The notes: a model not told the origin generated them from the letters alone. A stretch of DNA of 64,000 nt from Carnobacterium alterfunditum DSM 5972 (GCF_000744115.1 NZ_JQLG01000004.1:124001-188000), one strand, 5' to 3'. Positions 39,115 to 48,948 are shown, counted from the stretch's first letter. Program-made: numbers and translations.

Positions 39115-39147
39115 AAATGTCACAAAATCAACGATTTTGTGACATTT
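39115..39147 (-). terminator. terminator of right rml operon, overlapping rmlD end
   Basis: A perfect 15-bp stem AAATGTCACAAAATC/GATTTTGTGACATTT (39115-39129 and 39133-39147) with a 3-base loop and a T-run on the minus strand. The last six codons and stop of rmlD (to 39128) are part of the stem. Confidence 0.88.
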
Positions 39148-39970
39148 CAAATAAAGTAAGAGCTTCTTGCCAAGTCGGAATCTCAAATCCTGTTTCTTTT
39201 GCTTTACTTAAATCCATCACAGAATGTTTTGGTCTATTCGCTTTTTGTGGATATTCTGCAGACGTTACTGGAACAACGTCAACTTTTTTATCTTTCAAAA
39301 TTTCTTTCGCGAATTCATACCATGAACAACTGCCTTCATTGGATAGATGGTAGATGCCATATTCCGCTTCTTTTTCAGTAAGGTAATAAACAAATTCAGC
39401 TAACGTACGAGTCCACGTTGGACGACCAATCTGGTCAGCTACGACTGTCAGTCTTGGATGTGTTTCAGCTAACTTCTGCATCGTAAACACGAAGTTTTTA
39501 CCGAACTCACCGAACACCCATGATGTCCGAACAATATAGTGCTTCGAAACTAATTTTTGAACGATTTGTTCTCCAGCTAGTTTGGCACGGCCATACTCGC
39601 TTTGAGGATTGGTTGGATCTGTTTCTTTATACTCCCCTAAATTTGTTCCATCAAAAACGTAATCTGTACTAATATAGACAACTATTGCACTCACTTCTTC
39701 TGCAGCTTTTGCTACATTTTCAGTTCCACGGACATTCACGGCTTGATTCAGTTCTTTTCCTTCATCCTCTGCTGCATCAACAGCCGTATAAGCTGCACAA
39801 TGATAAATAATGGTTGGTTTCAACTTTTTAATATAGTGATTCACGGCCTTTTCATCTGTGATATCGACTTCTTTTGACCCAACTGAAACATACGCTACTT
39901 CTTTTTCATCTAATAATTTTCTCAATTCAGAACCAAGTTGCCCTGTTCCTCCAGTAATTAAAGCGGTCAT
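39128..39970 (-). CDS. rmlD: dTDP-4-dehydrorhamnose reductase (right copy)
   Basis: 280 residues. ITGGTGQLGSELRKLL, YHCAAYTAVDAAEDEGKE, YISTDYVFDGTNLGEY and the catalytic YGRAKLAGE, the same function as the left copy at 7733 but with many substitutions through the middle and N-terminus. Its stop codon lies inside a terminator stem. It is separated from rmlB by 69 bp that contain a 16-bp hairpin. Confidence 0.95.
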   Translation of the reverse strand: MTALITGGTGQLGSELRKLLDEKEVAYVSVGSKEVDITDEKAVNHYIKKLKPTIIYHCAAYTAVDAAEDEGKELNQAVNVRGTENVAKAAEEVSAIVVYISTDYVFDGTNLGEYKETDPTNPQSEYGRAKLAGEQIVQKLVSKHYIVRTSWVFGEFGKNFVFTMQKLAETHPRLTVVADQIGRPTWTRTLAEFVYYLTEKEAEYGIYHLSNEGSCSWYEFAKEILKDKKVDVVPVTSAEYPQKANRPKHSVMDLSKAKETGFEIPTWQEALTLFEMSQNR

Positions 39971-39994
39971 TGGTTATTCCTCCATTTCATGAAA

Positions 39995-40033
39995 AATAAA
40001 AGATTTGTTTTGACTACAAACAAATCTTTTATT
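39995..40033 (-). terminator. hairpin with T-tract between rmlB and rmlD (right operon)
   Basis: A perfect 16-bp stem (39995-40010 with 40018-40033; AATAAAAGATTTGTTT) around TGACTAC. On the minus strand it ends in TTTTTC. It looks like a full terminator, 7 bp after the rmlB stop and before rmlD, mirroring the hairpin at 8598-8625 in the left operon. Confidence 0.75.
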
Positions 40034-40039
40034 TTTATG

Positions 40040-41026
40040 CTATTTATTTAATCCAGCGCGTTCTTTTAATGGACGCCACCAAGATTCATTTTTTTGATAC
40101 CAGTCGATTGTTTCTAGGATCCCAGTATCAAACGTGTATTTCGGCTTCCACCCTAATTCAGTTTCTAACTTTGTTGGATCAATCGCATAACGTTTGTCAT
40201 GACCCAGACGATCATCAACGTAGGTGATCAACTCACGAGGTAAATCAAGTTGGTCAACAATAATATCGATGATTTGGTTATTCGTGCGTTCATTGTGTCC
40301 ACCAACGTTATAGACTTCGCCTTTACGTCCTTTATGCAATACTAAATCGATAGCTTGACAATGATCTTGTACATGCAACCAGTCTCGGATGTTCAATCCG
40401 TCCCCATAGATTGGAAGTTCTTTGCTGTCCATGCCATTTGTGATCATCAACGGAATTAATTTTTCTGGAAAATGGTACGGACCGTAGTTGTTTGAACAAC
40501 GGGTGATGTTGACGTTCATGCCATAGGTTTCATAGTAGGCACGAACCAATAAATCCGCTCCAGTTTTACTAGCTGAGTAAGGGCTGTTCGGTGCTAAAGG
40601 TGTTTCTTCTGTAAAGTAACCTTCGGCTCCTAAAGAACCGTATACTTCATCCGTTGAGACTTGTAGGTATTTTTCAATGTTCATTTCTTTAGCCACGTTT
40701 AATAACGCTAAGGTTCCTTGAATATTGGTTTCTACAAAAATTTCAGGATTTAAAATACTGCGGTCAACATGTGATTCAGCCGCAAAGTTCACAAAATGAG
40801 TAATGGCATGTTCGTTAACTAAATGGCGCACTAATTCCTTATTCAGGATATTTCCTTGCACAAACACATGATTCGGATTATCCATCACATCATCTAAACT
40901 ATGAATATTTCCTGCATAGGTCAATAAATCTAAGTTGATGATTTTATACGTTGGGTGTTCTTCAAGCATATAGTGGACAAAATTACTGCCAATAAAGCCA
41001 GCTCCCCCAGTTACTAATACGTTCAT
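40040..41026 (-). CDS. rmlB: dTDP-glucose 4,6-dehydratase, classical type (right copy)
   Basis: 328 residues from the ATG at 41026, which has GGAGG in front; the frame runs six codons further to a TTG. Motifs: [54 protein letters not shown] (catalytic Tyr-Lys) and [17 protein letters not shown]. This is the common bacterial RmlB type and differs from the streptococcal-type enzyme in the left operon. It starts 2 bp from the rmlC stop. Confidence 0.95.
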   Translation of the reverse strand: MNVLVTGGAGFIGSNFVHYMLEEHPTYKIINLDLLTYAGNIHSLDDVMDNPNHVFVQGNILNKELVRHLVNEHAITHFVNFAAESHVDRSILNPEIFVETNIQGTLALLNVAKEMNIEKYLQVSTDEVYGSLGAEGYFTEETPLAPNSPYSASKTGADLLVRAYYETYGMNVNITRCSNNYGPYHFPEKLIPLMITNGMDSKELPIYGDGLNIRDWLHVQDHCQAIDLVLHKGRKGEVYNVGGHNERTNNQIIDIIVDQLDLPRELITYVDDRLGHDKRYAIDPTKLETELGWKPKYTFDTGILETIDWYQKNESWWRPLKERAGLNK

Positions 41027-41028
41027 AG

Positions 41029-41595
41029 TTATTTTTCCTCCCAAACAAATGGATTATCAAATTCAGCTAATGTTGGGTGTTTGGTATCTTTTTCAGATAA
41101 GACCAATTTATCCATTGGCATTGGCCATTGAATGTTTAACGCTGGATCATCAAATGCGATACCGCCATCATGTTCTTTTGAATAATACTCATCCACTTTA
41201 TATTGCACGTTGCAATTGGGCGTAAGGGTTACAAAAGCATGTGCGAATCCTTTAGGTACTAATAATTGGCGATGGTTGAACTCGCTTAAAATGTACCCCT
41301 CAGATTGGCCATATGTAGGAGAACCCACACGTATATCAACGATAACGTCATAAATGACACCTGTCGTTGCACGCACTAATTTTGTTTGAGCTTTTTCTGG
41401 CATTTGGAAATGCATCCCTCTTAGTACGCCCGGTTCAACAGATAAAGAATGATTATCTTGAATGAAATCGATAGCGATGCCATTTTCCAAAAATTTTTCT
41501 TTCGTGTAGCTCTCAGTGAAGAACCCACGATGGTCTCCGAAGACATCCATTTCAATAATTTTTACATCTTGTAATTTAGTGTTTAGTACTTTCAT
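41029..41595 (-). CDS. rmlC: dTDP-4-dehydrorhamnose 3,5-epimerase (right copy)
   Basis: 188 residues, nearly identical to the left copy at 9697. GDHRGFFTESY, LRGMHFQMPEKAQ with the catalytic His, FAHAFVTLTPN and the Tyr-containing NVQYKVDEYYS. It lies 17 bp after rmlA; its end touches the rmlB ribosome site. Confidence 0.95.
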   Translation of the reverse strand: MKVLNTKLQDVKIIEMDVFGDHRGFFTESYTKEKFLENGIAIDFIQDNHSLSVEPGVLRGMHFQMPEKAQTKLVRATTGVIYDVIVDIRVGSPTYGQSEGYILSEFNHRQLLVPKGFAHAFVTLTPNCNVQYKVDEYYSKEHDGGIAFDDPALNIQWPMPMDKLVLSEKDTKHPTLAEFDNPFVWEEK

Positions 41596-41612
41596 TTTAT
41601 CAGTTCTCCTTA

Positions 41613-42482
41613 CTAGTTCGTTTCAGCTAAACGCAACATGTATTGGCCGTATTCATTTTTTTTCAGTGGTTGAGCCAGTTCAATCAATTGTTCACGAGTG
41701 ATATACCCCATACGATAAGAGATTTCTTCTAAACAAGCTACCTTTAAATTTTGGCGTTTCTCAATAGTTTCAATAAAAGTACCGGCTTCAAGTAATGATT
41801 CATGTGTACCTGTATCCAACCAAGCGAAGCCACGACCCATTAGTTCCACTTCTAATTCTCCAGCTTCTAAATAAGCTTTATTAATATCCGTAATTTCAAG
41901 TTCACCACGTGGGGAAGGTTTGATTGTTTTAGCGATATCTACGACTTTATTATCGTAGAAATAAAGCCCAGTAACCGCATAATTACTTTTCGGTATAGCA
42001 GGTTTCTCTTCTATCGATACGGCATGCATGTCTTCATCGAATTCTACAACGCCAAATCGTTCTGGATCATTGACATGGTAGCCGAACACTGTCGCACCTG
42101 ATTCTTTTGCGGCTGTTCGTTGGAGCATTTTTGATAATCCCCCGCCATAATAAATATTATCGCCAAGAATCAAACACACAGACTCTTTTCCAATAAACTC
42201 TTCTCCAATAATAAAGGCTTGGGCTAATCCATCCGGGCTTTCTTGTACTTTATACTCTAAATTAAGGCCTAACTCATGTCCGTCTCCGAATAGCTGTTCA
42301 AAACGGGGAGTATCTGTTGGAGTCGAAATAATCAGTATATCTTTTATTCCAGCCAACATTAAAATAGACATTGGATAATAGATCATCGGTTTGTCATAAA
42401 TAGGCATTAATTGTTTTGATACAGCTTTAGTTAAAGGATACAAGCGTGTTCCGCTTCCACCCGCTAATATTATACCTTTCAT
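41613..42482 (-). CDS. rmlA: glucose-1-phosphate thymidylyltransferase (right copy)
   Basis: 289 residues, very similar to the left copy at 10280. [47 protein letters not shown] and [17 protein letters not shown]. First gene of the right rml operon, 231 bp downstream of the amidase gene, whose terminator lies in that gap; the promoter must be within 42483-42640, where I cannot fix a clear site. Confidence 0.96.
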   Translation of the reverse strand: MKGIILAGGSGTRLYPLTKAVSKQLMPIYDKPMIYYPMSILMLAGIKDILIISTPTDTPRFEQLFGDGHELGLNLEYKVQESPDGLAQAFIIGEEFIGKESVCLILGDNIYYGGGLSKMLQRTAAKESGATVFGYHVNDPERFGVVEFDEDMHAVSIEEKPAIPKSNYAVTGLYFYDNKVVDIAKTIKPSPRGELEITDINKAYLEAGELEVELMGRGFAWLDTGTHESLLEAGTFIETIEKRQNLKVACLEEISYRMGYITREQLIELAQPLKKNEYGQYMLRLAETN

Positions 42483-42645
42483 AATAAGCTCCTTTAAAAT
42501 TTATTAACGGCATTTTATTAATTAGTAACATATAAAATTCATTTTTTCTAATTACCATCAGTTTAAATTATACTTCATTTAGGAAAGGTTAAGCAAATTC
42601 ATTTTCAGTAATCGACTTTTTTATTATTTAATAAAGTCTAAAAAA

Positions 42646-42683
42646 ATAGACTTTACATTCTGTAAACAGAGAGTAAAATCTAT
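42646..42683 (-). terminator. terminator of the GW-repeat amidase gene
   Basis: Arms ATAGACTTTAC and GTAAAATCTAT (42646-42656 with 42673-42683, one G-U). The minus-strand tail is TTTTTTAGAC. About 30 bp past the stop. Confidence 0.65.
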
Positions 42684-42713
42684 CTTTTATATTTTTCATT
42701 TAAATTTAAGTAA

Positions 42714-45700
42714 CTAGTTAAAATAATTAACTATTCCTTCAACTACTCCTTTAGCTAATTTATTTTGATAGTTATCTGTTACTAATTTAGCTCTTTCATT
42801 GGTATTATCCATGTAGCCTAATTCTAAAAGTACTGCAGGCATAGTTGTTTCCCTAATAACATGATAATTTGCTTTCCGATTGTTTCTATCATAAGCACCT
42901 GTATTGCTAATTATTTTTTTGTGTATTGCATTAGACAAAACGGTACTAGTAAGTAAACGTTTTGAATTATTTGACATAATATTCTTGGGATTTCCAAGAC
43001 CATTATACGAATACGTTTCAATCCCATATGCTGTTTTCATAAAGGCATTATGATGCACACTAACAAAAATATCTACCTTCATTTTATTAGCTTCTTGTGC
43101 TCGATCAGATAAACTTACAAATTCATCCGTTCTTCTTGACATAATAACTTCATAACCTTTTTCTTTTAATAATTTTTCAACTTTTAATGCTACTTTTAAA
43201 TTAAGAACTTTTTCTTTAACGAAGCCAGAAATTGCTCCAGGCTCATCTCCACCATGACCGGGATCTAGGTAGATAGAAATACTATCTACTCCCTTTTTAT
43301 TCATCCATCCAATTGTTTTACCATTCATAGAAATTAAAGCCCATGTGGCACGAGAAGTTTGTTTTTCCTGGATAACTTTAATATTTTTATTTAAATAACT
43401 TCCTGATTTCCCAACAATTACATTGCCATCTGTGTAGCCTGGCATAGTATAAATATCGTGTTTACCTTCAACTACTTTAGCATTATAATTTGTAGTTTTA
43501 GTTGAGGTGATTTTATCGTATTTCATTTTTAATCCGTTAATATTCATCCAAATTGGGGGTTTTCCATCAACAGAAATTTCTGCCCATGTTGCTCGATTTG
43601 TTTTAACTATTTGAGTGACTATTCCTTTTTTATTCAAATACGCTAAAGATTTTGTTAATCGCTGACTATTTTCTGTATAGCCAGGTTTTGAGTACACATC
43701 ATGATTATCTTGTACTACAACTGCCTCATAATGAACTTTTTTTGTGTCTAAGATTTTGTCATATTGAATAGATAATCCAATAATATTCATCCAGCCAACT
43801 ACTTTTCCATTTACTGAAATTTGAGCCCATGTTGCTCGGTTTGTTTTAACTGTCTTTAAAACAAGAACCTTTTTATTAAGATAATTTGAAGATTTAGCAA
43901 TTATTTCATTACCTTTAGTATATCCAGGCACAGTGTAAATATCATGGCGTCCTTGCGAAACAACTGCATCAAAATGTACACCTTTAGTAATTTGTATTGT
44001 ATCGTATTTAAGTGTTAAAGTACTTTTATTTACCCAACCGATATTTTTGCCGTTGATTGAAATCTGGGCCCATGTTGCTCTATTAGTTTCTTTTTCTTGA
44101 TTAATTTGAACTTTTTTATTTAAATAACTTGACGTATTCCCAATTTCTTTTGCTCCAACAGTAAACCCTGGAGCAGAATAAATGAGCTGGTTTTTCTTGC
44201 TAATGACGGCGTCATTATGAATAATACGACTCTCTGTAACCTTATCAACAAGATCTCCATTAAGTATAGCTAGTCCTTTTTTATTCATCCAGCCAATTGT
44301 TCTTCCATTTTGAGTAATTAAAGCCCATGTTGCTCTATCAGTTTCTTTTTCTTCTAAAATCGTTACATCTTTGTTAAGATAAGTTTCAGATTTTGTTAAA
44401 AGTTCATTGTTCTTGGTATATCCAGGTATCGTATATATATCATGTCTACCCTCTACCACTTTTGCTATAATATTAACTTTATTACTAGATATAATCTTAT
44501 CATATTGAATAGACAACCCAATAACATTCATCCACCCAATTATTTTTCCGTCAATAGAAAATTGAGCCCATGTTGCTCTGCTCGTCTCTACGATGTTTAC
44601 TATACGAGCTTTTTCATTTAAATAAGATGATGATTTTGTAATGATTTCATTTCCCTCTGTATATCCTGGGGTTGTATAAACATCATGACGTCCTTGATTC
44701 ACTAGTGCATCATAATGAACTGCTTTAGTACTCTTTATGTTATCATATTGAACAGTTAAATGAGCTTTATCAACCCAACCAATTGTTTTATTATCAACTG
44801 AAATAAGAGCCCATGTTGCTCGTTTTGTCACTTTTTCTTCTAAAATTTTCGTGCTTCTTTTATAATAATCTTTTGTATTAGCAATTGCTTTTGATTCTTT
44901 TGTATAGCCAGGAGCTGAAAAAATCAATTGGTCATTTCTTGATACAGTTGCTTCATAGTGGACTAAACGACTTTCAATAACAGTATTATTATACGCAACT
45001 ACTTTTACACCTTTTTTATTCATCCAACCTATCATCTTTCCATTTTGAGTAATCAATACCCATGTCGCACGGTCAGACACTTTTTCCTCAGTTATTTGAA
45101 CAGTTTGATTTAGATATGTAGAAGATTTTGTTGTTATTTCATTCCCTTTTGTATAACCAGGTAAAGTATATACATCATGACGCCCTTGCTCTACTGTTGC
45201 ATCATAATAAACTTTTTTAACATCTTTAAATGAATCATATTTGATATCTATTCCAATAATATTCATCCAACCAATCGTTACACCATTAATAGAAAACTGT
45301 ACCCATGTTGCGCGATTTGTTTTAATTGTTTGAAGTAATTTAACCTTCTGATTAAAATAAGTAGCAGATTTTGTTATACGGACGTTTCCTTCAGTATATC
45401 CAGGTAAGGTATATACATCGTGGCGACTTTGTGTAATAACTGCATCGTAATGCACCATTTTCTGCTCAATGATCTTGTCAAGATTAACTTTTAATGTATT
45501 TTTAGCAACCCAACCTATCATTTTATTATTGATAGAAATTTGAGCCCAAATACCTTTTGCAGTCACTTTTTCTTGTGAAATAACAACTAATTGATTCAAA
45601 TAAGTAGTCGTTTCTCCTGTTTTTTTTGCTCCTACAGTGTAACCTGGTTCCGAAAAAACAGGCTGATTTACTGTGATTACTACAGCATCGTAATGAACAT

Positions 45701-46103
45701 AATCACTTTTGGTGACACTATCACTTCCATCAGCTTTAAATGGTTCAGCAGAAGATTTCATTGCATCATTTACTTCGTCTACTGCTGGTTTCTCTTCGAG
45801 TATCTTTTGTCCAGATTCCATACTATTACTAGAATCAGTATCAGTAAGAGAAGATTCCTCTATTTCCTTTTTTTCTGTTTCTTCTTCCACTATTTCGCTA
45901 TGTATACTTTCTGATGTGACTCCTTGACTTTCCTGTTCATCACTTTCATAATTCTTGGTCTGTGTTTCCCCGACTATTTCTTTGTTAATTATTTCGGAAG
46001 CAGATACTGCAGCCGGTGCAATAGATGAAGCTAAAGTCGCCATTAGAGTCAGTACAGTGATTGACTTCAACATAAAGCGCACTCGTTTTTTCTTATTTTC
46101 CAT
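42714..46103 (-). CDS. secreted N-acetylmuramoyl-L-alanine amidase with ten GW modules
   Basis: 1129 residues. Signal peptide (ITVLTLMATLASSIAPAAVSA, split, to about 37), a Glu/Ser-rich linker to about 130, ten SH3-like GW modules of about 80 residues (to about 942), then an Amidase_3 domain: zinc His in YLDPGHGGDEPGA, Glu in EKVLNLKVA, zinc His in SVHHNA and the catalytic Glu in LLELGYMD. It cuts the bond between MurNAc and L-alanine; GW modules bind teichoic acids in Listeria and staphylococcal enzymes. The ribosome site AAAGGGAGG is strong. The domain order (repeats first, enzyme last) reverses that of the ChW glucosaminidase. Confidence 0.93.
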   Translation of the reverse strand: MENKKKRVRFMLKSITVLTLMATLASSIAPAAVSASEIINKEIVGETQTKNYESDEQESQGVTSESIHSEIVEEETEKKEIEESSLTDTDSSNSMESGQKILEEKPAVDEVNDAMKSSAEPFKADGSDSVTKSDYVHYDAVVITVNQPVFSEPGYTVGAKKTGETTTYLNQLVVISQEKVTAKGIWAQISINNKMIGWVAKNTLKVNLDKIIEQKMVHYDAVITQSRHDVYTLPGYTEGNVRITKSATYFNQKVKLLQTIKTNRATWVQFSINGVTIGWMNIIGIDIKYDSFKDVKKVYYDATVEQGRHDVYTLPGYTKGNEITTKSSTYLNQTVQITEEKVSDRATWVLITQNGKMIGWMNKKGVKVVAYNNTVIESRLVHYEATVSRNDQLIFSAPGYTKESKAIANTKDYYKRSTKILEEKVTKRATWALISVDNKTIGWVDKAHLTVQYDNIKSTKAVHYDALVNQGRHDVYTTPGYTEGNEIITKSSSYLNEKARIVNIVETSRATWAQFSIDGKIIGWMNVIGLSIQYDKIISSNKVNIIAKVVEGRHDIYTIPGYTKNNELLTKSETYLNKDVTILEEKETDRATWALITQNGRTIGWMNKKGLAILNGDLVDKVTESRIIHNDAVISKKNQLIYSAPGFTVGAKEIGNTSSYLNKKVQINQEKETNRATWAQISINGKNIGWVNKSTLTLKYDTIQITKGVHFDAVVSQGRHDIYTVPGYTKGNEIIAKSSNYLNKKVLVLKTVKTNRATWAQISVNGKVVGWMNIIGLSIQYDKILDTKKVHYEAVVVQDNHDVYSKPGYTENSQRLTKSLAYLNKKGIVTQIVKTNRATWAEISVDGKPPIWMNINGLKMKYDKITSTKTTNYNAKVVEGKHDIYTMPGYTDGNVIVGKSGSYLNKNIKVIQEKQTSRATWALISMNGKTIGWMNKKGVDSISIYLDPGHGGDEPGAISGFVKEKVLNLKVALKVEKLLKEKGYEVIMSRRTDEFVSLSDRAQEANKMKVDIFVSVHHNAFMKTAYGIETYSYNGLGNPKNIMSNNSKRLLTSTVLSNAIHKKIISNTGAYDRNNRKANYHVIRETTMPAVLLELGYMDNTNERAKLVTDNYQNKLAKGVVEGIVNYFN
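43280..45720 (-). repeat. ten tandem GW-module repeats inside the amidase gene
   Basis: Each unit runs from V-H-Y-D-A-x-V through PGYT, a K-S-x-x-Y-L-N segment and RATWAxIS to I-G-W-M-N. Judged by the bases of PGYT and GWMN flanks, the units fall in three classes in the order A-B-C-A-B-C-A-B-B'-C. Class A has APGYT and GWVxKxxL, class B GWMNIIGL, class C GWMNKKG. Unit 9 (B') reads IWMN where the others read GWMN or GWV. Confidence 0.85.
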
Positions 46104-46158
46104 TATAAACCTCCCTTTTTCTTTTACAAAACTACAAAAAAATACAAAAACTATTTGT

Positions 46159-46167
46159 ATTATACCA
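46159..46167 (-). promoter_or_regulatory. extended -10 promoter of the amidase gene
   Basis: On the minus strand ATGGTATAATAC: a perfect TATAAT (46159-46164) preceded by TGG. No good -35 box at 17 bp. It lies about 55 bp upstream of the amidase ATG. Confidence 0.5.
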
Positions 46168-46349
46168 TAGTTTTTTATTTATTTTACACATTGTTAAATT
46201 TAAATATTTATTCGATAAATAAAAAATAACAATTTTCTAAAATAAAAATTCAATAGAATTTCTATCTAAAAAATTGTTATAATTTATGACATTACAGAAT
46301 ATTAGTCCTATATCACTAATAATATAATATTTGAAGATACTAATAAAAA

Positions 46350-47378
46350 TTAATTTTTTTTATAATAATTTACATACCAATCAGTAAATTTTTGAAGTCC
46401 TTCTTTTATGGAAGTGGTTGGTTTAAAACCTGTCAACTCTTGCAATTTATCTGTAGAGGCATATGTTGCTGGAACATCACCAAGTTTTATAGGTTCATAT
46501 TTTTTATTAAACTTAACTGTACGGCCTAAAGATTGACTGAAAGCTTTTTCTAAAGTTGTAATAAATTCCATTAACTTAACTGGTTGGCTATTTCCAATAT
46601 TTAATATTCGATGAGGAACTTGCTCATTTGTTTTTTCTGGTTGCTTTAATAATAATTGGACTATTCCTTCAATAATATCATCTATATAAGTGAAATCACG
46701 GTATAAATCATTTTCAAAATCGCCATTATTATAAATCGTAATTAAATCATTAGCAAAATATTTATCTGCAAAGCCAAAATATGCCATATCAGGTCTACCC
46801 ATTGGGCCATATACGGTAAAGAATCTCAATCCTGTAGCAGGAATATTATATAAATGACTATAAGTATGAGCCATTAGCTCATTTGATTTTTTAGTTGCAG
46901 CATATAGAGATACAGGATTATCTACTTTATCTGTTTCTTCAAAAGGAACTTTTTTATTATTTCCATAAACTGAACTAGAAGAAGCATAAATAAGATGATC
47001 GACAGGATGATTTCTGCATGCCTCTAAGATGTTAAAGAAGCCTATCAAATTGCTTTGAGTATATGCATCTGGGTTCTCTAAAGAATACCGTACACCCGCT
47101 TGTGCAGCTAAATTAATTACTATTGATGGATTAAACTCTATAAAAATTTTCATTACTGATTCTTTATCTGCTATGTCTACTTTCTCAAATTTAAAATTTT
47201 CAAACGTATTTAAGTTTTCTAATCTCTCTTTTTTTAAATTCACATCATAATAATCATTTAAATTATCAATGCCTATAACTTTTTTTCCGGATTCTAATAA
47301 TCTTTTGGCTAAAAAAGATCCTATAAACCCTGCAACACCGGTTACCAAAATAATATCTTTAGTGCTTTTTGTCATCAT
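46350..47378 (-). CDS. NAD-dependent UDP-sugar epimerase, UDP-glucuronate 4-epimerase type
   Basis: 342 residues. Extended SDR: GVAGFIGSFLAKRLL, GIDNLNDYYDVNLKKERL (typical of UDP-GlcA 4-epimerases such as CapI/LspL), NLAAQAGVRYSLENP, the catalytic Ser/Tyr/Lys in YASSSSVYG and YAATKKSNE, and LRFFTVYGPMGRPDMAY. The likely product is UDP-galacturonate, with UDP-glucuronate from Ugd (25972) as substrate. Last gene of the right polysaccharide operon, 106 bp after wzx. Glucose/galactose specificity is less likely but not excluded. Confidence 0.82.
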   Translation of the reverse strand: MMTKSTKDIILVTGVAGFIGSFLAKRLLESGKKVIGIDNLNDYYDVNLKKERLENLNTFENFKFEKVDIADKESVMKIFIEFNPSIVINLAAQAGVRYSLENPDAYTQSNLIGFFNILEACRNHPVDHLIYASSSSVYGNNKKVPFEETDKVDNPVSLYAATKKSNELMAHTYSHLYNIPATGLRFFTVYGPMGRPDMAYFGFADKYFANDLITIYNNGDFENDLYRDFTYIDDIIEGIVQLLLKQPEKTNEQVPHRILNIGNSQPVKLMEFITTLEKAFSQSLGRTVKFNKKYEPIKLGDVPATYASTDKLQELTGFKPTTSIKEGLQKFTDWYVNYYKKN

Positions 47379-47484
47379 TTAATCCATCCCTAACCTATTA
47401 ATTTTTTGAAAAATTCCGTTACTTTTATTTGTGTAATAAAGAACGTAGTATTTAGTAGTCATATTCAGCTTTTTAATTTAATAT

Positions 47485-48906
47485 TTATTTTACAATCAGT
47501 TTTTTCATTTCCTTAAGTTGACCTGTTACTAATAATCCAATCAAAAAGGTAATTACAAAAACAATTACTTGTATAACTAAAGTAATAAAAATACTAAAGT
47601 TTAAATCAGGTAACAATAAAAAGGCTATCAATTGAAGTATCCCTAAAACAACTGGTTTTTTCAAAGTCGTTACTAGCTTTGAAAAACCAGAACCAAAGAC
47701 TTTATACATTAGTAAATAATTATTAACTAAAAAATTCACTGTAAATGATATTACTATCATATAGGCAACTGATTCAATTGTACCATTCATTATCCCATAA
47801 ATAATAAATAGAGCATTAAGTATCATAGATTGTATTCCAGAAAATAAAAGCAAATCTGTTCTATTTGATGATTGATAAAATGCTCCTGTTGTACTTGCAA
47901 TCATTTGTAGCCATATTGATACCGATAAAATACGAAAAGTTAAAACACTATCTCCCCATTGATTACCAAAAATAAATAAAATGATTTCCTCAGCCGCAAA
48001 GAAACAAAAAACCGAAACCGGGATACCAATATTTGCTAAAATTCTAGTAATCTTCAAATATACCTTCTCTATAACATCTTTTTCCTCTTGGTAATCAGAC
48101 ATAATAGGTTGGATTACGGGCGTTATAATACCAGCTAATAATTGATTTGGATATAACGATATTTGGTATGATTTGTTATAAAATGCTAATTGAATAGGAT
48201 CTAAAAATTTACCTATTAGTATACTATCTAAATTCCTAGAAAAATAATTAATAAAATTAAACGAAAACTGGTTTTTAGAAAATTGCCAGATTTTTTTTAT
48301 TGGGTCCCATTTAAATTTTTCAAAGGGAGAAATTCTAGTTTTATAATAATAATATGCAAAATTTATGATAGCCTGAACTATCCCACCAATAATAATAGAG
48401 TAATATTTAAACCCCATCACTGCTAATATTATTGAAACAATCCCTTTAACAATACCAGATATAATAACTACAACATTTACAGATTTAAAATCTTTCTTTT
48501 TTTCAAGTATTGCTTTAGGTACTACCAGTAGTGCATAAAAGAATACGGATATGCCTAAAATCACAAAGATAGGAACATAAACAGTATTATCATAAAATAG
48601 ACTAACTGGGTACCCTAAAAAGGTAAAAGCGATACCTAATAATATTGCTGCATAGATTGAGAATTGAAAGATCACACTTATTTCAGTATCCTTTAATGTT
48701 TTATTTTGTATTATTGCTGGCCCAAAGCCCATATCTGCTAGTAGTGTAAAAAACGCCAAAAATATTTGTACAATTGCTACGATTCCATAATCTCCTGGGG
48801 AAAGTATCCGTGATAATACCGCATTTACTAACAATTGGATAATAACATTAGAATATTTTCCTATTGCACTATACCTAATTCCTGATTTAAAATCACTCAT
48901 TGCCAT
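47485..48906 (-). CDS. Wzx/TuaB-type polysaccharide flippase (right locus)
   Basis: 473 residues, 12-14 hydrophobic segments. It opens KSGIRYSAIGKYSNVIIQ, then LSRILSPGDYGIVAIVQIF, the standard start of the lipopolysaccharide/teichuronic acid exporter branch (Polysacc_synt_3-like) of the MOP family, different from the left-locus Wzx. It flips lipid-linked units. It sits 42 bp after a GT2 gene. Confidence 0.88.
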   Translation of the reverse strand: MAMSDFKSGIRYSAIGKYSNVIIQLLVNAVLSRILSPGDYGIVAIVQIFLAFFTLLADMGFGPAIIQNKTLKDTEISVIFQFSIYAAILLGIAFTFLGYPVSLFYDNTVYVPIFVILGISVFFYALLVVPKAILEKKKDFKSVNVVVIISGIVKGIVSIILAVMGFKYYSIIIGGIVQAIINFAYYYYKTRISPFEKFKWDPIKKIWQFSKNQFSFNFINYFSRNLDSILIGKFLDPIQLAFYNKSYQISLYPNQLLAGIITPVIQPIMSDYQEEKDVIEKVYLKITRILANIGIPVSVFCFFAAEEIILFIFGNQWGDSVLTFRILSVSIWLQMIASTTGAFYQSSNRTDLLLFSGIQSMILNALFIIYGIMNGTIESVAYMIVISFTVNFLVNNYLLMYKVFGSGFSKLVTTLKKPVVLGILQLIAFLLLPDLNFSIFITLVIQVIVFVITFLIGLLVTGQLKEMKKLIVK

Positions 48907-48948
48907 AACAAATAGTCCCTACTTTCATCATTTAAAGCTTATTTAGAC

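Noticed and set aside
43280..45720. CRISPR array
   Set aside because: The regular repeats are coding, about 240 bp long and in frame (GW modules). No short direct repeats with unique spacers were seen in the window.
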